NCBI GenBank assembly: GCA_017307355.1
Contig: JAFKFG010000007.1
Location: forward strand, 62,001 to 126,000
Length of the DNA stretch: 64,000 nt
Origin: Alphaproteobacteria bacterium
GTDB taxonomy: Bacteria > Pseudomonadota > Alphaproteobacteria > Micropepsales > Micropepsaceae
Direction of reading: 5' to 3'
The notes below the pieces were generated by a model, which did no database searches, was not told where the DNA came from, and was given only the letters and a program-made list of their open reading frames with translations. Positions 36,261 to 45,207 of this stretch are shown here, in pieces. The stretch's first letter is position 1. Each line of letters begins with the position of its first letter. Made by a program: the position numbers and the translations under genes.

Positions 36261-36390
36261 GAGAGCACCGGGCGGTTGAACACAAGCCGTGACGCCTCCG
36301 ATACCATAGTCGCGCATTTTTTGAATCCGGGATCCCCGGTCCGGTTATGCGCGATCTTTGTGACGGCCGTCCGCGTCACGGCCGGGACCG

Positions 36391-36918
36391 CTACTTCTTG
36401 GCCCGGGCAATGCCGTCCAGGATCATCTGGCGCGCTTCGGCGGCATCGCCCCAGCGCAGGATCTTGACCCATTTTCCCGGCTCCAGGTCCTTGTAGTGCG
36501 CGAAGAAATGCTCGATCTGGCTGAGAGTGATTTCCGGCAGGTCCTTGTAGTTGGCGATCCCGTCAAAGCGTTGGCTGATATGCTGGGACGGCACCGCGAT
36601 GATCTTCTCGTCCTTGCCGGCATTGTCCTCCATCAAGAGAACACCGACCGGACGCACGCTGATCACCGCCCCCGGGGCGATGGCGCGACTGTTGGCGATG
36701 AGCACGTCCACCGGGTCGCCGTCGCCCGACAGGGTGTGGGGGATGAAGCCGTAATTCCCGGGATAACGCATCGAGGTGTAGAGAAAACGGTCCACCACCA
36801 GGGTGCCCGCCTCCTTGTCCAATTCGTATTTGATCGGCTCTCCGCCCACCGGGACTTCGACGATGACATTGACGTCATCGGGAACGTTGCGGCCGGCGGC
36901 GATTTTATCGATACGCAT
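36391..36918 (-). CDS. ppa: inorganic pyrophosphatase
   Basis: 175 residues, family I soluble pyrophosphatase. [59 protein letters not shown] holds the metal-binding motif [22 protein letters not shown] and [19 protein letters not shown] follow. It hydrolyses pyrophosphate to two phosphates. ATG at 36918 begins the family N-terminus. It lies upstream of the porin on the same strand and is divergent from the first GGT gene. Confidence 0.96.
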   Translation of the reverse strand: MRIDKIAAGRNVPDDVNVIVEVPVGGEPIKYELDKEAGTLVVDRFLYTSMRYPGNYGFIPHTLSGDGDPVDVLIANSRAIAPGAVISVRPVGVLLMEDNAGKDEKIIAVPSQHISQRFDGIANYKDLPEITLSQIEHFFAHYKDLEPGKWVKILRWGDAAEARQMILDGIARAKK

Positions 36919-37032
36919 AATCTGAGATTCCCGCGAAAAAGGTCCTCCTAGGGGGGTGCTCCGCCGTGCCGCCAGTGGGCAAATTGACACGCCGGTCCCG
37001 CCGACCGGCGCTGGCAATGCCCCGTGCCGGCC

Positions 37033-37042
37033 GCTAGGTTTG
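37033..37042 (+). promoter_or_regulatory. shared upstream motif GCTAGGTTTG before the first GGT gene
   Basis: The ten bases GCTAGGTTTG end 33 bases before the GGT start. The same ten bases precede the second GGT gene at 38914-38923. A TTGACA lies at 36984-36989 and a GCCGGTC/GACCGGC inverted repeat at 36991-37009. Shared position suggests a common promoter or regulatory element carried through duplication; sigma factor or regulator unknown. Confidence 0.4.
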
Positions 37043-37075
37043 GCGGAACTGATAAAAACTCAAGGGGAACCGCCG

Positions 37076-38839
37076 ATGCGCCGTATTTTAAGCACCCTGA
37101 CCAGCTTGTCATTCCTGCTGACGCCCACGCTTGACTTTGCCCAGGCCGCCGCGCCGTCCGGCAATGCCCAAGTCTCCGAATTCAATGGAGTGAATGTCGG
37201 CGGAAAGCCGCCCCCGCCGGTTGAAGCGGCAAACGGCATGTCGGTGAGCGCGCAGCGCGACGCTTCCAAAGCCGGCGCGGACATTTTGGCGGCCGGGGGC
37301 AATGCCATCGATGCGGCGGTGGCGATCGGTTACGCGCTGGCGGTGACCCATCCCTGCTGCGGCAATATCGGCGGCGGCGGCTTTGCCACCATCCATCTGG
37401 CCAACGGCAAGGACACCTTCATCAACTTCCGCGAAAAGGCGCCCGCCGCCGCCTCGCCCAACATGTATCTCGACGCCAAGGGCGACGTGATCCCCGGCCT
37501 GTCGCTGCGCGGCTACAAGGCGGTGGGCGTGCCCGGCAGCGTGATGGGCTTCCAGAAGATGCTGGACGAGTACGGCACCATGAAGCGCGAGCAGGTGATG
37601 GCCGCCGCGATCAAGCTGGCCGACCAGGGCTATGTGCTCCAGGAAGGCGATGTGCGGATCTATGGCTTCGCGACCCAAGCCTTCGCCAAGGAGCCCAATG
37701 TCGCGGCGATCTTCCTCAACAACGGCCAGCCCTGGAAAGTGGGCGATACTTTGGTCCAGAAGCAACTGGCCGCCACCTTGAAGGAAATTTCGGCGAAAGG
37801 TCCGGACGTTTTCTACAAAGGCGACATCGCTCAGCGCGTGGTCGACGCCTCCAAGGCCAATGGCGGCCTTCTCACCATGCAGGATTTCGCGGACTATACC
37901 GTCACCGAAAGCGCGCCGCTGTATTGCAACTATCGCGGCTATCGCATCATCTCCTCGCCGCCGCCCTCCTCGGGCGGCGCCTCGATGTGCGAAATCCTCA
38001 ACATCCTCTCCGGCTATCCCATGGACAAAATGCCGGTGCATTCCGCCAAGAGCGTGCACCTGATGGTGGAAGCGATGCGGCACGCTTATGTGGACCGCAA
38101 TTTCTCCCTGGGCGATCCCGCCTTCGTGAAGAACCCGCTGGACAAGATTCTCTCCAAGAAGCACGCCGCCGCCATCCGGGCCAAGATCGATCCGGTCAAG
38201 GCGACACCCTCCTCCGAAGTGAAGATCGGCGTGGTGCCGCATGAAAGCGACCAGACCACGCACTATTCGGTGGTGGACAAGGCGGGCAATGCGGTTTCCG
38301 TCACCTATACGATCAATGGCGGCTTCGGCGCCCAGGTGATCGCGGGCGATACCGGATTCTTCCTCAACAATGAGATGGACGATTTCACGTCGAAGGTGGG
38401 CGCGCCCAACCTGTTCGGCCTGGTGCAGGGCGAGAACAACTCGATCCAGCCCGGCAAGCGGCCGCTCAGCTCGATGAGCCCCACCGTCATCACCAAGAAC
38501 GGCAAGATCTTCATGGTGACGGGCAGCCCCGGCGGCTCGCGCATCATCACCATCACCTTGGAATCGATCCTCAACGTGATCGACCACAAGATGGATGCCC
38601 AGGCGGCCGTGAATTATCCCCGCATCCATCACCAGTGGATGCCGGACACGGTCTATATCGAAGAAGGCGCCATCACGCCCGAAGTCCGCAAGGAGCTGGA
38701 AGGCAATGGCTACCACTTCACCGAAAACCGCTCTTGGGGCACGGACGAAGCCATCATCATCAGCACCAAGAACGGCAAGCGGGTACTCTATGGTGCCAAT
38801 GACGGCCGCTCTCCGGCCGGCGCGGCCATCGGCAATTAA
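37076..38839 (+). CDS. ggt: gamma-glutamyltransferase (first of a tandem pair)
   Basis: 587 residues. Signal peptide (MRRILSTLTSLSFLLTPTLDFAQA), then the Ntn-hydrolase GGT fold: GGNAIDAAVAIGYALAVTHPCCGNIGGGGFATIHL, processing/nucleophile threonine T394 in QTTHYSVVDKAGNAVSVTYT, MDDF, PLSSMSPT and the oxyanion loop GSPGGSRI (glycines 486-487). The precursor cleaves itself before the threonine into large and small subunits. In the periplasm it transfers or hydrolyses the gamma-glutamyl group of glutathione and other gamma-glutamyl peptides. ATG at 37076, with AGGGGAA upstream. Confidence 0.95.
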   Translation: MRRILSTLTSLSFLLTPTLDFAQAAAPSGNAQVSEFNGVNVGGKPPPPVEAANGMSVSAQRDASKAGADILAAGGNAIDAAVAIGYALAVTHPCCGNIGGGGFATIHLANGKDTFINFREKAPAAASPNMYLDAKGDVIPGLSLRGYKAVGVPGSVMGFQKMLDEYGTMKREQVMAAAIKLADQGYVLQEGDVRIYGFATQAFAKEPNVAAIFLNNGQPWKVGDTLVQKQLAATLKEISAKGPDVFYKGDIAQRVVDASKANGGLLTMQDFADYTVTESAPLYCNYRGYRIISSPPPSSGGASMCEILNILSGYPMDKMPVHSAKSVHLMVEAMRHAYVDRNFSLGDPAFVKNPLDKILSKKHAAAIRAKIDPVKATPSSEVKIGVVPHESDQTTHYSVVDKAGNAVSVTYTINGGFGAQVIAGDTGFFLNNEMDDFTSKVGAPNLFGLVQGENNSIQPGKRPLSSMSPTVITKNGKIFMVTGSPGGSRIITITLESILNVIDHKMDAQAAVNYPRIHHQWMPDTVYIEEGAITPEVRKELEGNGYHFTENRSWGTDEAIIISTKNGKRVLYGANDGRSPAGAAIGN

Positions 38840-38860
38840 GCGCCGTCATGCCTGAAATGC

Positions 38861-38899
38861 GGGCGGTGCGGCTCTGGGGCCGCGCCGCCCACTTTCTTT
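38861..38899 (+). terminator. terminator after the first GGT gene
   Basis: Stem GGGCGGTGCGGC (38861-38872) pairs with GCCGCGCCGCCC (38879-38890) with one G-U pair and a six-base loop, followed by a T-rich ACTTTCTTT. It starts 21 bases after the stop codon. Confidence 0.8.
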
Positions 38900-38913
38900 C
38901 AAGGGGGCCGGGC

Positions 38914-38923
38914 GCTAGGTTTG
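38914..38923 (+). promoter_or_regulatory. shared upstream motif GCTAGGTTTG before the second GGT gene
   Basis: Second occurrence of the motif seen at 37033-37042, 43 bases before the GGT2 start and just after the GGT1 terminator. It is followed by GCGCCCGG. It supports a separate transcription start for the second paralog. Confidence 0.4.
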
Positions 38924-38966
38924 CGCCCGGCGGTCAAGCGACAATGCGATCTTCAGGGGGAATTTC

Positions 38967-40694
38967 ATGCGCCGTTTTCTGAGTGTGCTGGTCGGCACAT
39001 CATTTCTGCTCACGCCCACGCTCAGCATTGCCGACAATGCCGGCATCGCTCCACCCGCCGTCTCGCCTCCGCCGGTCGAAGCCGAGCATGGCATGGTGGT
39101 CAGTTCCCAGCATTACGCCAGCCAAGTCGGCGCCGACGTCCTCAAGGCCGGCGGCAACGCGGTCGATGCGGCGGTTGCGGTCGGTTACGCGCTGGCGGTG
39201 ACCCATCCCTGCTGCGGCAATATCGGCGGCGGCGGCTTCGCCACCATCCACCTGGCCAATGGCAAGGACACCTTCATCGATTTCCGCGAAAAGGCCCCGG
39301 CCGCCGCGACCGAGAACATGTATCTGGATGCCAAGGGCAATGTGATCCCCAATCTCAGCCTGTTCGGCTTCAAGGCGGTGGGCGTGCCCGGCAGCGTGAT
39401 GGGCTTCCAGAAAATGCTGGACGAATACGGCACCATGAAGCGCGAACAGTTGATCGCGCCGGCCATCAAGCTGGCCGAGAACGGCTATGTGCTGCGGCAG
39501 GGCGATGTCGATCTGCTGCGCTGGGGCACCGAATATTTCAGGAAGCAACCCAATGTCGCGGCGATCTTCCTCAACAAGGGCCAGCCCTGGAAAGTGGGCG
39601 AAACCCTGGTGCAGAAGCAGCTGGCCGTCACTTTGCGCAAAGTCTCCGCGGGCGGCCCCAATGCCTTTTACAAGGGCGATATCGCCGAGCGGGTGGTTGC
39701 CGCCAGCAAGGCCAATGGCGGCCTTCTGACCATGAAGGATTTCGCCGATTACACGGTGGAGGAAACCAAGCCCGTCACCTGCTCCTATCGGGGCTATCAG
39801 ATCATCTCCTCGCCCCCGCCCTCGTCCGGCGGCACCATCGTGTGCGAGATCATGAACATCCTGTCCGCCTATCCGATGGACAAGATGCAGCCGCATTCGG
39901 CCAAGAGCGTTCACCTGATGGTGGAAGCCATGCGGCGCGCCTATGTCGACCGCAACTTCTCCCTGGGCGATCCGGCCTTCGTGAAGAACCCGGTCGACAA
40001 GCTTCTGTCCGCCAAGCATGCCGCCGATATCCGCGCCAAAATCAAGCCGGAAAAGGCCACGCCGTCGGCGGAAATCCGCACCGGCGAAGTCCTGCATGAG
40101 AACAACGAAACCACGCATTATTCCGTGGTCGACAAGAACGGCAACGCGGTCTCGGTCACCTACACCATCAACAACAATTTCGGCGCCAATGTGATCGCGG
40201 GGGATACCGGCTTCTTCCTCAATGACGAGATGGACGATTTCACGTCGAAAGTGGGCGCGCCCAACCTGTTCGGCCTGGTTCAGGGCAAGAACAACGCCAT
40301 CGCGCCGGGCAAGCGGCCGCTCTCCTCCATGAGCCCCTCCATCGTCACCAAGGACGGGAAAATCTTCATGGTGATCGGCAGCCCCGACGGCTCGCGCATC
40401 ATCACCATCACATTGGAAGCGATGCTCAATGTCATCGACCACAAGATGAACATCCAGCAGGCGATCAATTATCCCCGCATCCATCATCAATGGATGCCGG
40501 ATACGGTCTATATCGAGAAAGGCGCCCTGACGCCGGAGGTGCAAAAGCAGCTTGAAGCCCAGGGCCACAAATTCACCAACGATGTTCCCTGGGGCGAGGC
40601 CGAAGGCATCGTGATCGGCACCAAGAACGGCAAGCGCATGCTCTTCGGCGCCAATGACGGCCGGGTCGAAGCCGGCGCCGCGATCGGGCATTGA
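38967..40694 (+). CDS. ggt: gamma-glutamyltransferase paralog with altered oxyanion loop
   Basis: 575 residues, close tandem paralog of the preceding gene with long identical stretches (for example around the CCGNIGGGGFATIHL region). Signal peptide MRRFLSVLVGTSFLLTPTLSIA. The nucleophile T382 (ETTHYSVVDKNGNAVSVTYT), MDDF and PLSSMSPS are intact. The oxyanion loop reads GSPDGSRI: the first glycine of the usual GG pair is Asp474. This may alter maturation or turnover. Periplasmic glutathione or gamma-glutamyl peptide hydrolysis is expected. It ends two bases before the cyclophilin gene. Confidence 0.93.
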   Translation: MRRFLSVLVGTSFLLTPTLSIADNAGIAPPAVSPPPVEAEHGMVVSSQHYASQVGADVLKAGGNAVDAAVAVGYALAVTHPCCGNIGGGGFATIHLANGKDTFIDFREKAPAAATENMYLDAKGNVIPNLSLFGFKAVGVPGSVMGFQKMLDEYGTMKREQLIAPAIKLAENGYVLRQGDVDLLRWGTEYFRKQPNVAAIFLNKGQPWKVGETLVQKQLAVTLRKVSAGGPNAFYKGDIAERVVAASKANGGLLTMKDFADYTVEETKPVTCSYRGYQIISSPPPSSGGTIVCEIMNILSAYPMDKMQPHSAKSVHLMVEAMRRAYVDRNFSLGDPAFVKNPVDKLLSAKHAADIRAKIKPEKATPSAEIRTGEVLHENNETTHYSVVDKNGNAVSVTYTINNNFGANVIAGDTGFFLNDEMDDFTSKVGAPNLFGLVQGKNNAIAPGKRPLSSMSPSIVTKDGKIFMVIGSPDGSRIITITLEAMLNVIDHKMNIQQAINYPRIHHQWMPDTVYIEKGALTPEVQKQLEAQGHKFTNDVPWGEAEGIVIGTKNGKRMLFGANDGRVEAGAAIGH

Positions 40695-40696
40695 CC

Positions 40697-41569
40697 ATGA
40701 AACGCGCGCTGCCGATTGCGATCCTGGCCTCCCTGGTGCCGGCCATCGCAGCGGCGGCGCCGTTTCGAACGCCGGAAGCCATATTGAAGGAAGCGCCGGC
40801 CAGCGACTGGCAGGCGCTGGATCCCGCCGACACGCTTTATATGGACCTGCCTTCCGGGCGGGTGGTGATCCTGCTGGCGCCAGGCTTCGCGCCCAAGACC
40901 ATCGCCAATATCAAGGCGCTGGCGCGCGAGAAGTATTTCGACGACGCCTCGCTGCTGCGCTCGCAAGACAATTACGTGGTGCAATGGTCGCAGGAGGACA
41001 AGACGCGCAAAGCGGCCAAGGCCACGCTCAAAGGCTTTGTCGAATTCGACCGCCCTGCCTCCTCCTCGCTGGTGCGCCTGCCCGATCACGATACTTATGC
41101 GCCGCAGACGGGGTTTGACGGCGATTTTCCGGCCGGAAGTGACGGCAAGCGCGAATGGCTGCTGCATTGCTATGGCATGGTGGGCGCGGGCCGCGACAAT
41201 GCCGCCGATTCCGGCAGCGGCGTCGAGCTTTACGCCGTGACGGGCCAATCGCCGCGCCAGCTGGACCGCAACATCACCCTGGTGGGACGCGTGGTGCAGG
41301 GCATGGATCTTCTGTCGGCGTTGCCACGCGGCCCCGCGCCGATGGGGTTTTATGCCAAGCCCGACCAATACACACCGATACGATCGATCCGGCTGGCCTC
41401 CGAGGTTCCGGCACAGGACCGTCTGGCGCTTCAATACCTCAAGACCAACACCAAATCCTTCACCGCCTATGTCGAAGCCCGGCGCAACCGCCACAATGAC
41501 TGGTTCGTGCGTCCGGCGGGCGCGATCGACGCCTGCAACATTCCGCTGCCGGTTCGCACGGCGCCCTGA
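40697..41569 (+). CDS. periplasmic cyclophilin-type peptidyl-prolyl isomerase
   Basis: 290 residues. Signal peptide ([22 protein letters not shown]) followed by a divergent cyclophilin domain (about 45-230): [103 protein letters not shown]. Several active-site residues are not canonical, as in other secreted alphaproteobacterial members, and the C-terminal 60 residues are extra. ATG at 40697 follows the GGT2 stop by two bases, so it is probably co-transcribed. Confidence 0.85.
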   Translation: MKRALPIAILASLVPAIAAAAPFRTPEAILKEAPASDWQALDPADTLYMDLPSGRVVILLAPGFAPKTIANIKALAREKYFDDASLLRSQDNYVVQWSQEDKTRKAAKATLKGFVEFDRPASSSLVRLPDHDTYAPQTGFDGDFPAGSDGKREWLLHCYGMVGAGRDNAADSGSGVELYAVTGQSPRQLDRNITLVGRVVQGMDLLSALPRGPAPMGFYAKPDQYTPIRSIRLASEVPAQDRLALQYLKTNTKSFTAYVEARRNRHNDWFVRPAGAIDACNIPLPVRTAP

Positions 41570-41577
41570 GAAACGGC

Positions 41578-41832
41578 CTATTTCGCCGCTTTCAATTGGC
41601 ATTCCAGATAGGCCGTGGTTCCGGGAATGGCACCGCTGTCGATGCAATGTTCGCGCACGGCGCGCGCCCGTTGCTGTTCCCCGTAAATGGCCGCGTCGCT
41701 GCGGGTTTTTTGAATCTGGTGCGCCGAGACGCAGCCGCCCAGCAAAAGCGCAACGCCCAAGGCCGCCAGCGCCCTGGAACGGCTATCGATTTGCGTTTTC
41801 GAATCTGGGGGCTTCTTTCGTTTGCCCGTCAT
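41578..41832 (-). CDS. small predicted lipoprotein
   Basis: 84 residues. A basic N-terminus (MTGKRKKPPDSK) precedes a hydrophobic segment and lipobox LLLGGC at about residues 30-35, so the mature protein is a roughly 50-residue lipoprotein (CVSAHQIQKTRSDAAIYGEQQ...CQLKAAK) with two further cysteines that could form a disulfide. AGGA precedes the ATG. No family recognised. Convergent with the cyclophilin gene (8-base gap) and divergent from ogt. Confidence 0.7.
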   Translation of the reverse strand: MTGKRKKPPDSKTQIDSRSRALAALGVALLLGGCVSAHQIQKTRSDAAIYGEQQRARAVREHCIDSGAIPGTTAYLECQLKAAK

Positions 41833-41902
41833 GGTCCTATCTTCACTCCTGGACGACGCAGGAAATCGCATGCGCCATCCCGTCTCACGCGTGGAGCAAA
41901 TC

Positions 41903-42436
41903 ATGTCCAAGCCCGGCGGCAAAGACCCCAAAGCCCCAACAAATTATGTCTACAAGACCATGAAATCGCCCGTCGGCGATCTAAAGCTGGTCGCCGGCGA
42001 TAAGGGGCTGGCGGCCATCCTGTGGGAGAATGACAATCCCAAGCGGGTGCGCCTGAACATTGTGGGCGAAGACCGGCGCCATCCCGTCCTCGCCGAAACC
42101 GAGCGCCAGTTGACCGAATATTTTGCCGGCGAGCGCAAGACGTTCACGGTGAAGCTGGATTTCAACGGCACCGATTTCCAGAAAAGCGTGTGGCAGGCCC
42201 TGCTCGAAATCCCGTTCGGCCAGACCCGCTCTTATGGAGACATCGCCAAGTCGCTGGGCAACGCCAAAGCCATGCGGGCCGTGGGCGCGGCCAATGGACG
42301 GAACCCCATCTCCATCATCGCGCCTTGCCACCGGGTGATCGGCTCGGCGGGGCAACTGACCGGCTTCGCGGGCGGGCTGGACGTGAAGGCCCGGTTGCTG
42401 GGCCTGGAACGCGGCGAGATCGGTCGGCTCGTCTAG
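41903..42436 (+). CDS. ogt: methylated-DNA--protein-cysteine methyltransferase
   Basis: 177 residues. It repairs O6-methylguanine by irreversible transfer to its own cysteine. FQKSVWQALLEIPFGQTRSYGDIAKSLGNAKAMRAVGAANGRNPISIIAPCHRVIGSAGQLTGFAGGLDVKARLLGLE includes the active-site PCHRV and the DNA-binding helix. The N-terminal domain is short, as in Ogt. ATG at 41903 with GGAG upstream. It overlaps the convergent CPBP gene by 4 bases. Confidence 0.95.
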   Translation: MSKPGGKDPKAPTNYVYKTMKSPVGDLKLVAGDKGLAAILWENDNPKRVRLNIVGEDRRHPVLAETERQLTEYFAGERKTFTVKLDFNGTDFQKSVWQALLEIPFGQTRSYGDIAKSLGNAKAMRAVGAANGRNPISIIAPCHRVIGSAGQLTGFAGGLDVKARLLGLERGEIGRLV

Positions 42437-43197
42437 GAAGAAGCCGCCCTATTCGGCGCTCCGTTCGTGCGCCACAGGGCCAGAAGCGCGAAACTCAGGG
42501 CCGCCGCCGCGCATGCCGCAGCGACAATCGCAGGCGAACCCAGCATCCGGTCGAAGATCTGCGGTTCGTATAGCGGCCTGTTGGTCGCCGCATCGGAAAA
42601 GCTTGCGGGCAGCCACACCACATTCCAGCCGGCATGCAAGGCCCAGGAAAAACCGATATGCCGGCAGGCCAGATAAAGATTGTTCATTGCCACGCCGGCG
42701 AGGAACAGCGTCGCAAGCGCGCGCGCCGAAAGCGCCAGATGCATGGGGTTGGAAAAGCGGTAGAGAAGAAAATGTGCCCCCGCGAAGAGGAGCGCCGTTC
42801 CGATGGAAACGGCAAGCCGCGACGGAATGAAAAGAACAAGCAAGCCGATCAGAAGCGCTCGGAAAAAGATTTCCTCGTTGAGGGCCTGAAACAGAAATCC
42901 GATCCGATCTTCAAGAGCGGGCGCGGTCACTCTCAACCCGGCCGCCGCATAGACATGGTGGAGAAGAATTGCGCTTGCGGCTGCAATCGATGCGAATGCC
43001 GCAATGCTCAGCACGGCATGGGTCCGCGACAGTCCGAGGCCTGCAAACACCGGCCATTGCCGCCCCAGCAGCAGGCGCAGAACCCCCATGATCGCGGCGG
43101 TGACCAGGATGAACGCCCACCAATGGTCCCCGGCGATCAGAAGCGGCCATGGCAGCAAGGCCGCAACCAGAATCGCAGCAATCAGCCGCCGCTTCAT
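42433..43197 (-). CDS. CPBP (Rce1-like) intramembrane metalloprotease family protein
   Basis: 254-residue membrane protein with about eight hydrophobic segments. The CPBP motifs are present: LNEEIFFRALLIG (EExxxR), LFAGAHFLL, and the C-terminal WALHAGWNVVW. These enzymes cleave substrates within membranes or act in secreted-peptide processing; the substrate here is unknown. ATG at 43197 begins the first membrane helix. Its 3' end overlaps that of ogt. Confidence 0.87.
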   Translation of the reverse strand: MKRRLIAAILVAALLPWPLLIAGDHWWAFILVTAAIMGVLRLLLGRQWPVFAGLGLSRTHAVLSIAAFASIAAASAILLHHVYAAAGLRVTAPALEDRIGFLFQALNEEIFFRALLIGLLVLFIPSRLAVSIGTALLFAGAHFLLYRFSNPMHLALSARALATLFLAGVAMNNLYLACRHIGFSWALHAGWNVVWLPASFSDAATNRPLYEPQIFDRMLGSPAIVAAACAAAALSFALLALWRTNGAPNRAASS

Positions 43198-43310
43198 GTG
43201 CCCTTTTTGTCCGGCATCAGATGGACAGCTTTCTTTCTGGCGCACCCCGCGAAGCCCCTGATCCTGCTTGCAATAGATCCCCTTGGCCGGTATAGCCCCC
43301 GTTTCCGGAT

Positions 43311-43385
43311 GCGCCCTTCGTCTATCGGTTAGGACTCAAGATTTTCAATCTTGCAAGAGGGGTTCGACTCCCCTAGGGCGCACCA
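43311..43385 (+). tRNA. tRNA-Glu (TTC anticodon)
   Basis: 75 bases including encoded CCA. Acceptor GCGCCCT pairs with AGGGCGC; anticodon stem AAGAT/ATCTT with loop TTTCA-type reading TTC; T-arm GGGG TTCGACT CCCC. Reads GAA/GAG. Confidence 0.94.
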
Positions 43386-43401
43386 CTTTTCTCAATTCTA
43401 A

Positions 43402-45207
43402 TCAAATACTTGTCGCGGCATCCTCGATCTGGAGCTGAACCCGCGCCTGGCCATTCCAATCGTCGGTCCTGAGCTTCCCCGCCACATGGATGGGCCGGCC
43501 TCGGGACTGCAGAAGACCCTCGCCCAGAGGCGTGCCAGCGGCCCTGAAGGCAATGGCGTCCAGCTTCGCCCCATCGCCGCCCGTGAGCCGGACTTTGACA
43601 TGGGCGCCCCCCACCACATCGGCAAAGGCCACCCGCACATCCGGAAAGACCAGCAGGGGTTCGGGGTTGCCTGCGCCATAAGGACCTGCCAGCGCGATCT
43701 CCGCGACCAGGTTGCGTCCCGCCGCCGCGGGCGACGACACAGCGTCCAGGACCAGGCTGGCCGCCTCTTCATAGGCAGCTTCGGTGCCGGAAAATTGCTG
43801 CTCCAGGAATTTGCGGAAAGCGGGCAACTGCTCCGCCATCAGGGAGAAGCCCGCCGCCATGGCATGGCCCCCGCCCGCTTCGATCAGCCCCGCTTCCCGC
43901 GCCGCGCGCACCATGCGGCCGATATCGATGCCGGGGATGGAGCGGGCGGAGCCGCGGCCCATTCCGCCTTCAAATCCGGCAACGAAAGACGGTTTGGCGA
44001 ATCGTTCCTTCAAGCGTCCCGCCACGATCCCCACCACGCCGGGATGCCAGCCGTCATTGGCCACCAGCAGGAACGGCACATTGTCCTGGGCGGCGGCCAA
44101 TGCCACGGCTTCTTCCAGGATCAGCTTTTCGATGCCCTGGCGCTCGCGATTGTGAAGATCGAGTTGAAGCGCGAAATCCTGTGCCGCCTCGGCGTCGCGC
44201 GCGGTGAGCAGATCGGCGCCCAGTCCCGAGCGGCCGACCCTTCCGCCGGCATTGATGCGGGGGCCGAACACAAAACCCAGATGATAGGCGGTGAAAGGCG
44301 GCACCGATTTTCCGATCCCCGCCAGCGCCGCCAGGCCGGGGCGCGAAAATTTCGACAATTGTCCCAGGCCCTGGCGCACGAAGGCACGATTGACGCCCAC
44401 CAGTGGCACCACATCGCAAACGGTCGCCAGTCCGACCAGATCCAGATGCTCGCGCAGATCCGGCTCGGCAATGCCGCGCGCCGCAAAGAATCCGGCCTCG
44501 CGCAAGGCGCGGTTGAGCGCCACCAGGAACAGAAACGTCACCCCCGCCGCGCAAAGATATGTGAGCCCCGACTGATCAGAAGGCTGGTTGGGATTGACGT
44601 GCGCGGCGGCATCGGGCCGCGCTTCGACCCGGTGGTGATCCAGCACCACCACATCCAATCCTATCTCGCGCGCCGTTGCGAAGGCCGCGCCGCCGGAGGC
44701 GCCGCAATCCACCGTCACCACCAACGAAGCACCCTCGGCTTTCAGGGCCTGCATGGCGGGCGCAGACGGTCCGTACCCTTCCGTCATCCGGTCGGGAATA
44801 TAGATCCTGGGCGGCGCGCCCAGAGCGGTCAGGAAATTCGTCATCAGCGCGGTGGAAGTCGATCCGTCCACGTCATAATCGCCGAACACCGCGATCCGTT
44901 CGCCTGCTTCCAGCGCACGCTTGACCCGCGCCACGGCCAGATCCATCTCGGCCAGCACCGAGGGATCGGGCAGGAATTTCTTCAGGGTGGGATTGAGATA
45001 GTCATAGGCTTCCGCCACCGGGATGCCGCGCGCCGCCAGAAGGCGCGCCAGCACGGGCGAAAGCGTCAATTCCTGTTGCAGCTGGCGCGCCAACGCGTCG
45101 TCGCCCGCCTCCAGGCGCCAGCGGCGGCCGGAAAAACTGCGCGCGACGCCGAAAGCCGCTTCCGGCCGGGCGGCCAAGGCCCCACCAGGTGTCAGCGTCT
45201 CAACCAC
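43402..45207 (-). CDS. recJ: single-stranded-DNA-specific exonuclease RecJ
   Basis: 601 residues. It degrades single-stranded DNA 5' to 3' in recombination and mismatch repair. The DHH phosphoesterase motifs are clear: IAVFGDYDVDGSTSTAL, VTVDCGAS, VVVLDHHRVE, FVFGPRINAGGRVGRSGLGADLL. The DHHA1 domain includes GGHAMAAGFSL, and an OB-like C-terminal domain follows (VRLTGGDGAKLDAIAF). GTG start overlaps the glpX stop by 8 bases. It is the last gene of the aminotransferase-hom-glpX-recJ run. Confidence 0.95.
   Translation of the reverse strand: MVETLTPGGALAARPEAAFGVARSFSGRRWRLEAGDDALARQLQQELTLSPVLARLLAARGIPVAEAYDYLNPTLKKFLPDPSVLAEMDLAVARVKRALEAGERIAVFGDYDVDGSTSTALMTNFLTALGAPPRIYIPDRMTEGYGPSAPAMQALKAEGASLVVTVDCGASGGAAFATAREIGLDVVVLDHHRVEARPDAAAHVNPNQPSDQSGLTYLCAAGVTFLFLVALNRALREAGFFAARGIAEPDLREHLDLVGLATVCDVVPLVGVNRAFVRQGLGQLSKFSRPGLAALAGIGKSVPPFTAYHLGFVFGPRINAGGRVGRSGLGADLLTARDAEAAQDFALQLDLHNRERQGIEKLILEEAVALAAAQDNVPFLLVANDGWHPGVVGIVAGRLKERFAKPSFVAGFEGGMGRGSARSIPGIDIGRMVRAAREAGLIEAGGGHAMAAGFSLMAEQLPAFRKFLEQQFSGTEAAYEEAASLVLDAVSSPAAAGRNLVAEIALAGPYGAGNPEPLLVFPDVRVAFADVVGGAHVKVRLTGGDGAKLDAIAFRAAGTPLGEGLLQSRGRPIHVAGKLRTDDWNGQARVQLQIEDAATSI

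Noticed and set aside
37109-40691. Long minus-strand open frames opposite both GGT genes
   Set aside because: They exist in both paralogs because the coding strands are near-identical; conservation therefore reflects the GGTs.
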